A DNA stretch of 64,000 nucleotides from Plantactinospora mayteni (GTDB taxonomy: Bacteria; Actinomycetota; Actinomycetes; Mycobacteriales; Micromonosporaceae), in contig NZ_BONX01000039.1 in NCBI RefSeq assembly GCF_016862935.1, positions 27,234 to 91,233 of the forward strand, written 5' to 3'. The position numbers and the translations under genes are program-made. The notes below the pieces were generated by a model. It was not told the DNA's origin. It saw nothing but the letters and a program-made list of their open reading frames with translations, and made no database searches. Of the stretch, positions 51,042 through 58,935 are shown one piece after another; position 1 is the first letter of the stretch; each line of letters starts with the position of its first letter.

Positions 51042-51827
51042 ATGACCACCGAGCACATCCGTTCCGCCGAACCCGACCTGCCGGCGGGCGGCCCGGCCCG
51101 GCCCAGCGGGCTCGTGTTGCCCCGCTACCGGCACGACGATCCGGACACCCACCCGCCGATGCTCTTCCCCGACTACGGCTCGACCAACCTGCGCGCCCCG
51201 AAGCAGCCGCTGGCGCTACTGCCGCAGCGGCTGACCGAGGTCACCGGGCCGCTGCTCGGCGCGGGCCGGCCAGGCGACCTGGACCACGACCTGACCCGGC
51301 AGCACGCCGGAGAGCCGCAGGGCCAGCGGATCATCGTGCACGGCCGGGTGCTGGACGGCAACGGCCGGCCGATCCCGCACACCCTGGTGGAGATCTGGCA
51401 GCCGAACGCCGCCGGGCGGTACCGGCACGTCAACGACAACTGGCCGGCACCGCTCGACCCCAATTTCACCGGGGTGGGCCGGACGCTGACCGACGCCGAG
51501 GGCCACTACCGGTTCGTCACCATCCAACCGGGCGCCTATCCCTGGCGGAACCACCCCAACGCCTGGCGGCCGGCGCACATCCACTTCTCCCTCTTCGGCC
51601 AGGCGTTCACCCAGCGGCTGGTCACCCAGATGTACTTCCCCGGCGACCCGCTCTTCTTCCAGGATCCGGTCTTCAACTCGGTCCGCGACCCGCTGGCCCG
51701 GGAACGGCTGATCTCCCGCTACGACCACTCGGTGACCGAGCCGGAGTGGGCGCTCGGCTTCGAGTTCGACCTGGTGCTGCGCGGCCGGGAGGCCACGCCC
51801 TTCGAGGACGGCGACGACGATGACTGA
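51042..51827 (+). CDS. pcaH: Protocatechuate 3,4-dioxygenase beta subunit
   Basis: A 261-residue iron(III) intradiol dioxygenase subunit, which carries the active-site iron. The VHGRVLDGNGRPIPHTLVEIWQ core and the iron ligands Tyr in GRYRHVND and AYPWRN (near 165) and two His in AHIHFSL (near 179 and 181) are present. It opens protocatechuate to 3-carboxy-cis,cis-muconate. ATG 51042 follows GGGAGG, 14 bases after pcaF. It overlaps pcaG by 8 bases, securing equal subunit synthesis. Confidence 0.94.
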   Translation: MTTEHIRSAEPDLPAGGPARPSGLVLPRYRHDDPDTHPPMLFPDYGSTNLRAPKQPLALLPQRLTEVTGPLLGAGRPGDLDHDLTRQHAGEPQGQRIIVHGRVLDGNGRPIPHTLVEIWQPNAAGRYRHVNDNWPAPLDPNFTGVGRTLTDAEGHYRFVTIQPGAYPWRNHPNAWRPAHIHFSLFGQAFTQRLVTQMYFPGDPLFFQDPVFNSVRDPLARERLISRYDHSVTEPEWALGFEFDLVLRGREATPFEDGDDDD

Positions 51828-52482
51828 GCACACCGACCTGACCCCGACCTTCGGCACCGGCCTGGCCGTCGGCACCTCCGCGTCGCCGGTCGGCACGGCG
51901 GCGCTCGCCCCGACACCGTCGCTCGGCTCGACACCGGCGCAGACGGTGGGGCCGTACCTGCACATCGGTCTGCTCTGGCCGGACGGTCCGGAGGTGGTGC
52001 CGGAGGGCACTGCGGGGGCGTTCTGGATCCGTGGGCAGGTCTTCGACGGTGCCGGGGCGGTGGTGCCGGACGCGCTGGTGGAGACCTGGCAGGCGGACCC
52101 GGACGGCCGGTTCGACCATCCGGACGATCCCCGGGGCGCCCAGTCGCCGGCAGTACCCGGATTCCGGGGCTTCGGCCGCAGCGCCACCGACGCCGACGGC
52201 CGGTACGAGATCCGTACCCTCAAGCCCGGCGCCCTGCCCGGCGCGGACGGCGAGACCGAGGCACCGCACCTGAACCTGTCGATCTTCGCGCGTGGCCTGT
52301 TGCACCGGCTGGTGACCCGGCTCTACTTCCCGGACGAGGAGGCGGCGAACGCCGCCGACCCGGTACTCGGCGCGATCGACCCGACCCGCCGCGCCACCCT
52401 GGTGGCCCGGCCGGCCCCGGACGGGCTCCGGTTCGACATCCACCTACAGGGCCCGGATGAAACCGTCTTCTTCGCGGTCTGA
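51820..52482 (+). CDS. pcaG: Protocatechuate 3,4-dioxygenase alpha subunit
   Basis: A 220-residue subunit paired with PcaH. TPAQTVGPYLHIGLLW, the IRGQVFDGAGAVVPDALVETWQ core and APHLNLSIFARGLLHRLVTRLYFPDE are typical; the iron ligands are not kept, as expected for the alpha chain. The first 30 residues are an Ala/Thr/Pro-rich extension not usual in PcaG. It overlaps pcaH by 8 bases and pcaB by 26 bases. Confidence 0.93.
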   Translation: MTEHTDLTPTFGTGLAVGTSASPVGTAALAPTPSLGSTPAQTVGPYLHIGLLWPDGPEVVPEGTAGAFWIRGQVFDGAGAVVPDALVETWQADPDGRFDHPDDPRGAQSPAVPGFRGFGRSATDADGRYEIRTLKPGALPGADGETEAPHLNLSIFARGLLHRLVTRLYFPDEEAANAADPVLGAIDPTRRATLVARPAPDGLRFDIHLQGPDETVFFAV

Positions 52483-53905
52483 GCCGGAGCCGCCGCGCGG
52501 CAGCGGCTCGGCGACCCGGACGCCTTTCAGCAGCAGCGGCTCGGCGAGCCAGGCGGCCGGCGGCGGACTGCTCTCCGGGTTGTCCGGCGCCGCCGAGGTG
52601 GACGCCGAACTCACCGACCCGGCTCTGTTGACCGCGTTGCTCGACGTGGAGCGGGCGCTCGCCGAGGCGGGCGCCGAGTGCGGCGTGCTGCCGGAGTCGG
52701 CCGCCGAGGCGATCGCGCAGCGGTGCCGGCCGGAGGTCTTCGACCTCGCCGCGCTCGCCGAGGGGGCCGACGCCGCCGGCAACCCGGTGGTGCCGCTGGT
52801 CCGCCAGCTCACCGCGGCGGTACCGGCCGCCGCCCGGCCCTGGGTGCACCACGGCGCGACCAGCCAGGACGTGCTGGACACCGGGTTGGTCCTGGTCGCC
52901 ACCCGGGCCGGCGCGCCGCTGCTGCGCCAGCTCGACGCCGCGATCGGTGCCGCCGCCGGGCTCGCCGACCGGCACCGGGACACCGTGCTGCTGGCCCGTA
53001 CCCTCGGCCAGGCCGCCGCGCCCACCACCTTCGGGCTGAAGGCCGCCGGCTGGCTGCTCGGGCTGCTGGACGCCCGGACCCGGCTGACCGCCGCCCGGTC
53101 CGCGCTGCCGGCACAGCTCGGCGGCGCGGTCGGCACGCTGGCCGCGCTCGGCCCAGCCGGGCCGGAGGTGGCCGACCGGCTCGCCGCCCGGCTCGGCCTC
53201 GCCGCGCCCCGACTGCCCTGGCACACCCGGCGTCAACCGCTGCTCGATCTGGCCGCCGCGCTCGGCAGCCTGCTCGCGGCCACCGGCAAGGTCGGCCTGG
53301 ACGTCGGACTGCTCGCCCAGACCGAGGTGGCCGAGGTCGCCGAGGGCGGCGGTCCGGGCCGGGGCGGCTCGTCGGCGATGCCGCACAAGCGCAACCCGGT
53401 GGACGCGGTGCTGCTCGGCGCGGCTGCCCGGCGCGGGCCGCACCTGGTCGGCACGCTCTTCGCCGCCGCCGTCCAGGAGCACGAACGGGCCACCGGCGGC
53501 TGGCACGCCGAGTGGGAGCCACTGCTCGACCTGCTGCGGCTGGCCGGCGGAGCGACCGCCCGGACCGCCCGGCTGCTGTCCCGGCTGGAGGTGCGCCCGG
53601 AACGGATGCGGGAGAATCTCGACGCGCTCGGCGGCCGGATACTCGCCGAGGCGGTCGCCGCCCGGCTCGCCCCGGCGCTCGGCCGGGCCGACGCGCACGA
53701 CGTGCTGGCCCGGGCCGTCGCCGCACCGGACTTCCGGGCCGCGCTGCTGGCCGACCCGGCCGTCCGGGCCCACCTCACCGAACGCGAGCTGGACCAGGCG
53801 CTCGATCCGGCCAACTGGCTCGGTTCGGCCGGCACCTTCGTCGACGGCGCGCTCGGGGAGTACCGGGCGTCCGAGGCGTACCGGAATTCGGAGAAGAGGA
53901 CATGA
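52457..53905 (+). CDS. pcaB: 3-carboxy-cis,cis-muconate cycloisomerase
   Basis: A 482-residue fumarase/aspartase-superfamily enzyme that closes carboxymuconate to 4-carboxymuconolactone. HHGATSQDVLDTG and the superfamily signature GGSSAMPHKRNPV (near 306) are present. The first 35 residues are Ser/Arg-rich and extra. It starts inside the end of pcaG and overlaps pcaD as ATGA. Confidence 0.93.
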   Translation: MKPSSSRSEPEPPRGSGSATRTPFSSSGSASQAAGGGLLSGLSGAAEVDAELTDPALLTALLDVERALAEAGAECGVLPESAAEAIAQRCRPEVFDLAALAEGADAAGNPVVPLVRQLTAAVPAAARPWVHHGATSQDVLDTGLVLVATRAGAPLLRQLDAAIGAAAGLADRHRDTVLLARTLGQAAAPTTFGLKAAGWLLGLLDARTRLTAARSALPAQLGGAVGTLAALGPAGPEVADRLAARLGLAAPRLPWHTRRQPLLDLAAALGSLLAATGKVGLDVGLLAQTEVAEVAEGGGPGRGGSSAMPHKRNPVDAVLLGAAARRGPHLVGTLFAAAVQEHERATGGWHAEWEPLLDLLRLAGGATARTARLLSRLEVRPERMRENLDALGGRILAEAVAARLAPALGRADAHDVLARAVAAPDFRAALLADPAVRAHLTERELDQALDPANWLGSAGTFVDGALGEYRASEAYRNSEKRT

Positions 53906-54834
53906 CATTCCGGCTGCACGCCAACGTGGACGGGTCGGTCGACGCGCCGGTGCTGGTGCTGGGCAGCTCGCTCGGTACCTCCGGAGCGATGTGGCGGCCG
54001 CAGTTGCCGGCGCTGACCCGGCACCACCGGGTGATCCGGTACGACCACCTCGGGCACGGTGACTCCGACGTGCCGACCGGCCCGTACACGATCGCGGATC
54101 TCGGGCAGGCCGTGCTCCGGCTGCTGGACGACCTCGACCTGCCCCGGGTGTCGTACGCCGGGCTCTCCCTCGGGGGGATGGTCGGGATGTGGCTCGCCGC
54201 CAACGCCCCCGACCGGATCGACCGGCTGGTGCTGCTCTGCACCTCGGCCTGGCTCGGCCCGGCCCACGGCTGGCGGGACCGGGCCGCCGCGACCCGGGCC
54301 GGTGGGGTCGAGGCGGTCGCCGACGCGGTACTGGGGCGCTGGTTCACCCGGGGCTTCGCCGCGAGCCGGCCGGAGGTGGTCGCCGGGTACCGGTCGATGC
54401 TCACCGCGACCCAGCCCGAGGGGTACGCCGGCTGCTGCGAGGCGATCGCCGGGATGGACCTGCGGGACGACCTGGCCCGGATCACCGCGCCGACCCTGGT
54501 GATCGCGGGTGCGAATGATCCCGCGATCCCGATCGAGCACGCCCGGGTGCTGGCCGACCGGATTCCCGGCGCCGGGCTGCGGGTCGTCGGCGACGCCGCC
54601 CATCTGGCCAGTGTGGAGCAGCCGGACCGGGTCGGCCGACTGATCCTCGACCACCTCGGCGGCGCGGCCGACCCGCCCGGGACCGTGTCGCCTGGGACCG
54701 TGTCGCCTGGGATCGCGACGGCTGGGACCGTGTCGCCTGGGAGCGCGTCGACCGGGGACGGGGCGATGGGGGTCGCGTCGGCCGGGGACGGGCGGCCGGA
54801 GCGGAGCGGGTGGAAGGAGCGAATGGATGGATGA
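53902..54834 (+). CDS. pcaD: 3-oxoadipate enol-lactonase with repeat tail, possibly a split PcaL
   Basis: A 310-residue alpha/beta hydrolase. The nucleophile elbow GLSLGGMVGMW, the HGDSD segment and the late catalytic Asp (GANDPAIP) and His (DAAHLASVEQP) are present. It hydrolyses the enol-lactone to beta-ketoadipate. The catalytic part ends near residue 255; the last 50 residues are pentapeptide repeats (GTVSP-like) encoded by a 15-bp minisatellite. The stop overlaps pcaC by 8 bases at an ATGG repeat. Removing one 4-base unit would fuse pcaD in frame to pcaC, giving the PcaL fusion known from other actinobacteria. Confidence 0.92.
   Translation: MTFRLHANVDGSVDAPVLVLGSSLGTSGAMWRPQLPALTRHHRVIRYDHLGHGDSDVPTGPYTIADLGQAVLRLLDDLDLPRVSYAGLSLGGMVGMWLAANAPDRIDRLVLLCTSAWLGPAHGWRDRAAATRAGGVEAVADAVLGRWFTRGFAASRPEVVAGYRSMLTATQPEGYAGCCEAIAGMDLRDDLARITAPTLVIAGANDPAIPIEHARVLADRIPGAGLRVVGDAAHLASVEQPDRVGRLILDHLGGAADPPGTVSPGTVSPGIATAGTVSPGSASTGDGAMGVASAGDGRPERSGWKERMDG
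54679..54783 (+). repeat. 15-bp minisatellite inside pcaD
   Basis: About seven 15-bp units from 54679, three of them exactly GGGACCGTGTCGCCT (54679, 54694, 54724), the others diverged. The units are in frame, giving repeats GTVSP, GTVSP, GIATA, GTVSP, GSAST, GDGAM, GVASA in the PcaD tail. Unit number can change without shifting the frame. Confidence 0.88.
54823..54833 (+). repeat. ATGG tetranucleotide repeat at the pcaD/pcaC junction
   Basis: The junction reads ATGGATGGATG. PcaD reads ATG GAT GGA TGA (stop); PcaC starts at the middle ATG. With one 4-base unit fewer, the PcaD frame continues as KERMDDRERHAA into PcaC without a stop. The repeat is short, so slippage would be rare. Confidence 0.7.
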
Positions 54835-55207
54835 CCGGGAGCGGCACGCGGCCGGGATGGTGGTCCGGCGGGAGGTGCTCGGCGACGCGCACGTGGACCG
54901 GGCCGTCGCCGGCACCGACGAGTTCACCGCTGACTTCCAGGACCTGATCACCCGGTACGCCTGGGGCGAGATCTGGACCCGGCCGGGGCTGGACCGGCGT
55001 ACCCGAAGCTGCATCACCCTCGCCGTGCTGGCCACCCTGCATCACGACGAGGAGTTGGCGATGCACGTCCGGGCGGCGCTGCGAAACGGGCTGACCCGCG
55101 AGGAGGTCCAGGAGGTTCTGCTCCAGGTGAGCGTCTACGCTGGCGTTCCAGCGGCGAACCGGGCATTCAAGGTCGCCCAGGAGACTCTGCGGCAGGAGGA
55201 CGGGTGA
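54827..55207 (+). CDS. pcaC: 4-carboxymuconolactone decarboxylase
   Basis: A 126-residue AhpD/CMD-family protein: VRREVLGDAHVDRA, FQDLITRYAWGEIWTRPGLD, SCITLAVLATLHHDEEL and VQEVLLQVSVYAGVPAANRAF match stand-alone PcaC and the C-terminal half of PcaL. It decarboxylates 4-carboxymuconolactone to the enol-lactone. The ATG start overlaps the pcaD stop by 8 bases; AAGGAG lies just upstream. It overlaps the IclR gene as GTGA. Confidence 0.93.
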   Translation: MDDRERHAAGMVVRREVLGDAHVDRAVAGTDEFTADFQDLITRYAWGEIWTRPGLDRRTRSCITLAVLATLHHDEELAMHVRAALRNGLTREEVQEVLLQVSVYAGVPAANRAFKVAQETLRQEDG

Positions 55208-55998
55208 CCGAGGTGATCGAGGAACCGGCCCGGACAGGTGAGTTCGTCCAGTCGTTGGAGCGGGGACTCGCGGTTATCCGGGCGTTCGACGCCGACCATC
55301 CGCAGTTGACCCTGAGCGAGGTGGCCCGGGCGACCGGACTGACCCGGGCGGCGGCCCGACGGTTCCTGCTCACCCTGGTCGAACTCGGCTACATGCGTAC
55401 CGACGGGCGGCTCTTCTCGCTGCGTGCCCGCATCCTCGAACTCGGGTACGCCTACCTGTCCAGTCTGAGCCTGCCCGAGGTCGCCCAGCCACACATGGAG
55501 ACCCTGGTCGCCGAGGTACACGAGTCCTGCTCGATGTCGGTACTCGACGGCGACGAGGTGGTCTACGTCGCGCGGGTACCGACCAAACGGATCATGACGG
55601 TGGCGATCAGCGTCGGCACCCGGTTCCCGGCGTACGCCACCTCGATGGGGCGGGTGCTGCTGGCTGCCCAGCCGGCGCAGTGGCTCGACACCTATTTCGA
55701 CACCGCCGAGCTGCGTCCGCTCACCCGGCGTACGATCACCGATCCGGTGCGGTTGCGGACCATCCTGAACCGGATCGGCACCCAGGGCTACGCGATCGTC
55801 GACCAGGAACTGGAGGAGGGCCTGCGCTCTCTGGCCGCGCCGATCCGGGACGCCGACGGCGCGGTGATCGCGGCGCTGAACGTCTCCGCGCACGCCAGCC
55901 GGGGCAGCTCCGAGGTGATCCGCAAGGAACTGCTGCCGCCGCTGCTCGCCACCGCGAAGCGGATCGAGGAGGACCTGCGCGGCGGCCAGCTCCGCTAG
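55204..55998 (+). CDS. pcaR: IclR-family regulator of protocatechuate genes
   Basis: A 264-residue IclR-type protein of the PcaR/PobR/PcaU subgroup. The N-terminal winged helix (VQSLERGLAVIRAFD, LTLSEVARATGLTRAAARRFLLTL) and the C-terminal effector domain (SCSMSVLDGDEVVYVARVP, GTRFPAYATSMGRVLLAA, IVDQELEEGLRSLAAPI) are clear. It is the last gene of the pca operon (GTGA overlap with pcaC). It probably activates this operon and perhaps the divergent uptake operon in response to protocatechuate or beta-ketoadipate. Confidence 0.9.
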   Translation: MTEVIEEPARTGEFVQSLERGLAVIRAFDADHPQLTLSEVARATGLTRAAARRFLLTLVELGYMRTDGRLFSLRARILELGYAYLSSLSLPEVAQPHMETLVAEVHESCSMSVLDGDEVVYVARVPTKRIMTVAISVGTRFPAYATSMGRVLLAAQPAQWLDTYFDTAELRPLTRRTITDPVRLRTILNRIGTQGYAIVDQELEEGLRSLAAPIRDADGAVIAALNVSAHASRGSSEVIRKELLPPLLATAKRIEEDLRGGQLR

Positions 55999-56058
55999 GA
56001 GCGCGTCGCGCGGGGTCGAGCCGGTCCGGCGGCGGCTGCGGAGCCGAGATCCACAGTT

Positions 56059-56667
56059 CTACCTGCCGTCCCGCAGGTCGGTCAGCCGGGTGGCGGAGAA
56101 GCTGATCCGGTCGAACCAGACCGGGCATCCGGCACCGGTCGGCGACTGCGCCGAGAGGCCGAACCGCAGCGGTGTCGCGGCCGGGTCGAGCCGGAAGTGC
56201 CGGACGAACTCCCACCAGACCCCGTCGGTGCTGGCATGGAACGCCCAGGCCGGCCCGAGCCGGGAGATCCGCAGCCAGAGCGGGGCGGCGGCCTCGACGA
56301 CGAATCCGTTGGCGTCGTCGGAGACGTCGCGGGTGATCACCGAGACCACCATCGCGGCGCCCTGCGGTGAGCGTTCGTAGGCGAGTTTGGCCCAGTGCCG
56401 GGGACCGGAGTAGAGCAGTAGGCAGCCGGCGTCGAAGCTGCCGGCGAAGTCGACCCTGACCCGGGCCGAGAACTGGAAGTCGCCCTCGGGTGCCGGGGCC
56501 AGCAGCCGGGGCGCGGAGAGCACCGGCTCGCCGCCGGCCGGGTCCACGAAGAGGTCGGTCTGGGCCGGTGCGCTCACGGTGAGCCCGGTGATGCCGTCGC
56601 GGGCCCAGTCCGGCGGCGCGACCTCCCAGTCGAGCGGTGTCGGCAGGCCGAGGTCGATCTGCTGCAT
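56059..56667 (-). CDS. DUF1349-domain protein (concanavalin-like fold)
   Basis: A 202-residue protein with an all-beta DUF1349 fold: LDWEVAPPDW, DAGCLLLYSGPRHWAKLAYE, VSVITRDVSDDANG, WLRISRLGPAWAFHASTDGVWWEFVRHF. It is a possible carbohydrate-binding or glycan-related protein without a known role; no signal peptide. ATG 56667 is chosen because the family starts just here; the frame to 56985 lies in the divergent gene's leader. Convergent with pcaR. Confidence 0.82.
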   Translation of the reverse strand: MQQIDLGLPTPLDWEVAPPDWARDGITGLTVSAPAQTDLFVDPAGGEPVLSAPRLLAPAPEGDFQFSARVRVDFAGSFDAGCLLLYSGPRHWAKLAYERSPQGAAMVVSVITRDVSDDANGFVVEAAAPLWLRISRLGPAWAFHASTDGVWWEFVRHFRLDPAATPLRFGLSAQSPTGAGCPVWFDRISFSATRLTDLRDGR

Positions 56668-56864
56668 CCGAGCAGGATGCCAGAAACCATCCCCTCGTGG
56701 GGTGCGGGTGGGTGCGGGTCGGGGGAAAACTGCCGGTGCACGGGGGTTTACCCCATGGTTGAGCGGCGATTCCCGGGGTAATGGCGGTTCTCGCCGCGAC
56801 GCGGCGTGACCATCCAGGGCGAAAGTCTTGCGACCGGGAGCGGAGGGAATGGGGTGGGGGGAGC

Positions 56865-58166
56865 ATGGTACTGAGGCGTCGAGCGGTGTTGTTGGTGATG
56901 CTCGTGATGGCCGCCATACCACTGGTACTGGCGGGCTGTACGGGCAATCCGCTTGAGCGGGTAGGCCGGAAGGCACCGCCACCACCGAAGCTGGCGATTA
57001 CGCCCGCGCAGGATAGCCGGAATCTGCCGACCAGTGTCGAGATCGGTACGGCGGTGACGGGCGGGAAGGTCGCCGACGTGGTCGTGACCGATCCCAAGGG
57101 CACCCGGGTCGATGGCGCGATGCGCGCCGACGGCACGAGCTGGATGCCGAGCAAGGCGTTGGCGAACAAGCAGACCTATACCGCCCAGGTAACCGCGAAG
57201 AATGACGCCGGGAAGGCCGTCACCCAGAAGACGACCTTCAGCACGATGGACAAACCGGCTAAGCGGACGGTCACCAACCTTAATCTTCAGAGTGACCAGA
57301 CCTACGGGGTGGCGCTGCCGGTGACGGTGGCATTCGACTCCGCGATCCCGAAGGATGCCCGCGCGGGGATCCAGCGGCGGCTGCTGGTCAGCACCGATCC
57401 GCCGCAACCGGGCGTCTGGGCCTGGGACGAGACCGGCAAGCAGGTCTCCTACCGGGCGCCCGACTTCTGGCGGCCGGGTACCACGGTCACTGTCCGGGCC
57501 GCGCTGGACGGGGTACCGATGGGCGGGGACAGCTTCGGCGACACCGACCGGGCCGGCACCGCGAAGATCGGCAACCGGGTCTTCCTGGAGATCGACAACG
57601 CCACCAAGCAGATGTCGGTGTTCAAGGACGACGTGCTGGTCAAGAAGATCCCGGTCAGCATGGGCAAGAGCAGCACCCCGACGTCGAGCGGCAAGATGGT
57701 GATCATGGAGAAGCACGAGTCGACGGTCTTCGACACCACGGGTTCTCCGGACCCCTACGTGGTCACCGTCGCGAACGCGCAGCGGCTGACCTGGGGTGGC
57801 GAGTTCATCCACGCGGCGCCGTGGTCCGTCGGCGACCAGGGGTACGCCAACGTCTCGCACGGCTGCACGAACGTGTCGGACGAGAACGCGGAGTGGTTGA
57901 TGAACACGACCAGGATCGGTGACCTGGTGACGATCAAGGGCACCGAGGTCACCCTCGACCAGGGCAACGGCTGGACCGCCTGGAACGTGAGCTGGGACCA
58001 GTTCGTCAAGGGCAGCGCCCTGCCGGTGCCCGCCGACCTCAAGCCGGCGTCACCGGCACCGGGCGGACCGGCGAACGCTCCCGGTGGGCCGGCGAACGGC
58101 GGACCGCCGGCCGCCGAGAAGCCGTCCGCGTCGCCGACCCCGTCGTCGAGCAGCGGCGGCCGGTAA
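56865..58166 (+). CDS. L,D-transpeptidase lipoprotein (YkuD with Ig-like domains)
   Basis: A 433-residue envelope enzyme that forms 3-3 cross-links in peptidoglycan. A lipoprotein signal ends in VLAGC (near 24). Two Ig-like domains cover about 45-230. The YkuD catalytic domain contains the HAAPWSVGDQGY segment and the nucleophile Cys in SHGCTNVSDENAEWL (near 333). A Pro/Gly/Ser tail closes the protein. This order matches mycobacterial LdtMt2-type enzymes. ATG 56865 follows GGGGGGAG. A strong terminator follows. Confidence 0.92.
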   Translation: MVLRRRAVLLVMLVMAAIPLVLAGCTGNPLERVGRKAPPPPKLAITPAQDSRNLPTSVEIGTAVTGGKVADVVVTDPKGTRVDGAMRADGTSWMPSKALANKQTYTAQVTAKNDAGKAVTQKTTFSTMDKPAKRTVTNLNLQSDQTYGVALPVTVAFDSAIPKDARAGIQRRLLVSTDPPQPGVWAWDETGKQVSYRAPDFWRPGTTVTVRAALDGVPMGGDSFGDTDRAGTAKIGNRVFLEIDNATKQMSVFKDDVLVKKIPVSMGKSSTPTSSGKMVIMEKHESTVFDTTGSPDPYVVTVANAQRLTWGGEFIHAAPWSVGDQGYANVSHGCTNVSDENAEWLMNTTRIGDLVTIKGTEVTLDQGNGWTAWNVSWDQFVKGSALPVPADLKPASPAPGGPANAPGGPANGGPPAAEKPSASPTPSSSSGGR

Positions 58167-58192
58167 CCCGGCGACCGTACGTAGTCACCACG

Positions 58193-58230
58193 CAGGTGCC
58201 ACCGGCGACGGTCGTCGCCGGTGGCACCTG
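58193..58230. terminator. Strong stem-loop terminator after L,D-transpeptidase
   Basis: Perfect 17-bp arms (CAGGTGCCACCGGCGAC at 58193-58209 and its complement at 58214-58230) with a 4-base loop, 26 bases after the stop codon. It separates the transpeptidase from the convergent Lsr2-type gene and could work in both directions. Confidence 0.82.
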
Positions 58231-58311
58231 GCGTTCTGGCAGGTGGGTGGCTGGTTGGTCATTCCGGCCGGGCGTACCGGCGGAAATCGGAACGTCCGCA
58301 CCCGGGCCCGC

Positions 58312-58659
58312 TCACCGGCCGTTGTACGCCTGCACCACGGACGACGGAATGCGACCCCGCTCCGAAACCTCGTAGCCGTTCTGCACGGCCCATTCCCGGA
58401 TGGCGCGGTTCAGGTCGCGGTCACTTCGCGTCGGGCTCGTGGCGGCGCCACGCCGACCCGACCGACGGCTTTCGACCGGGCCGCGTCCTACCCGGCTGCC
58501 CGCGTGGATGTAAACGTCCAGCGCCTTGCGGAGCTTGCCGGCGTTCTTATCCGACAGGTCAATCGTGTAGTTGACGCCGTCCAGGCCGAACTCGACAGTG
58601 CGGTCGGCCTCGCCGCCGTCGAGGTCGTCGGTCAGAAGTGTGATTACCTGCTTCGCCAT
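58312..58659 (-). CDS. lsr2: Lsr2-family nucleoid-associated protein
   Basis: A 115-residue DNA-binding protein. The N-terminal dimerisation part (AKQVITLLTDDLDGGEADRTVEFGLDGVNYTIDL) and the C-terminal AT-hook-like domain (NRAIREWAVQNGYEVSERGRIPSSVVQAY) with the RGR minor-groove motif are typical. The linker is Arg/Gly-rich. Lsr2 silences AT-rich, often foreign, DNA. ATG 58659 follows GAGGAG. The leader DNA upstream (58680-58760) is AT-rich, as expected for a self-regulated lsr2 gene. Confidence 0.92.
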   Translation of the reverse strand: MAKQVITLLTDDLDGGEADRTVEFGLDGVNYTIDLSDKNAGKLRKALDVYIHAGSRVGRGPVESRRSGRRGAATSPTRSDRDLNRAIREWAVQNGYEVSERGRIPSSVVQAYNGR

Positions 58660-58935
58660 GGTCGATTACTCCTCGTGAACATTTATTGCTAGGTGTCGAG
58701 TTTGACTGATGGCATGCCAATTCTGCAAGACATTGGATATTTCTCGCGCGTCGGCGGCCCCCGCCGGGACTTCAGTTTGGCGTTGAGGCGCGTGGTATCC
58801 CGTCCTGAGTAAGGCTCCTGTGGTATGCGGGTGGGCCCCCGGACGGCAGGTGGGAGGGTGTCATTGCGTCCGTCCGCGCTTCTCGATTAATCCGGCGGTA
58901 CGCATTCCGGGTGCCGGCCCGGCCGGCCGGGCCGC

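Noticed and set aside
51042..52482. Catechol 1,2-dioxygenase or other ring-cleavage enzyme
   Set aside because: Two paired subunits with PcaH iron ligands and following pcaB, pcaD and pcaC identify protocatechuate 3,4-dioxygenase.
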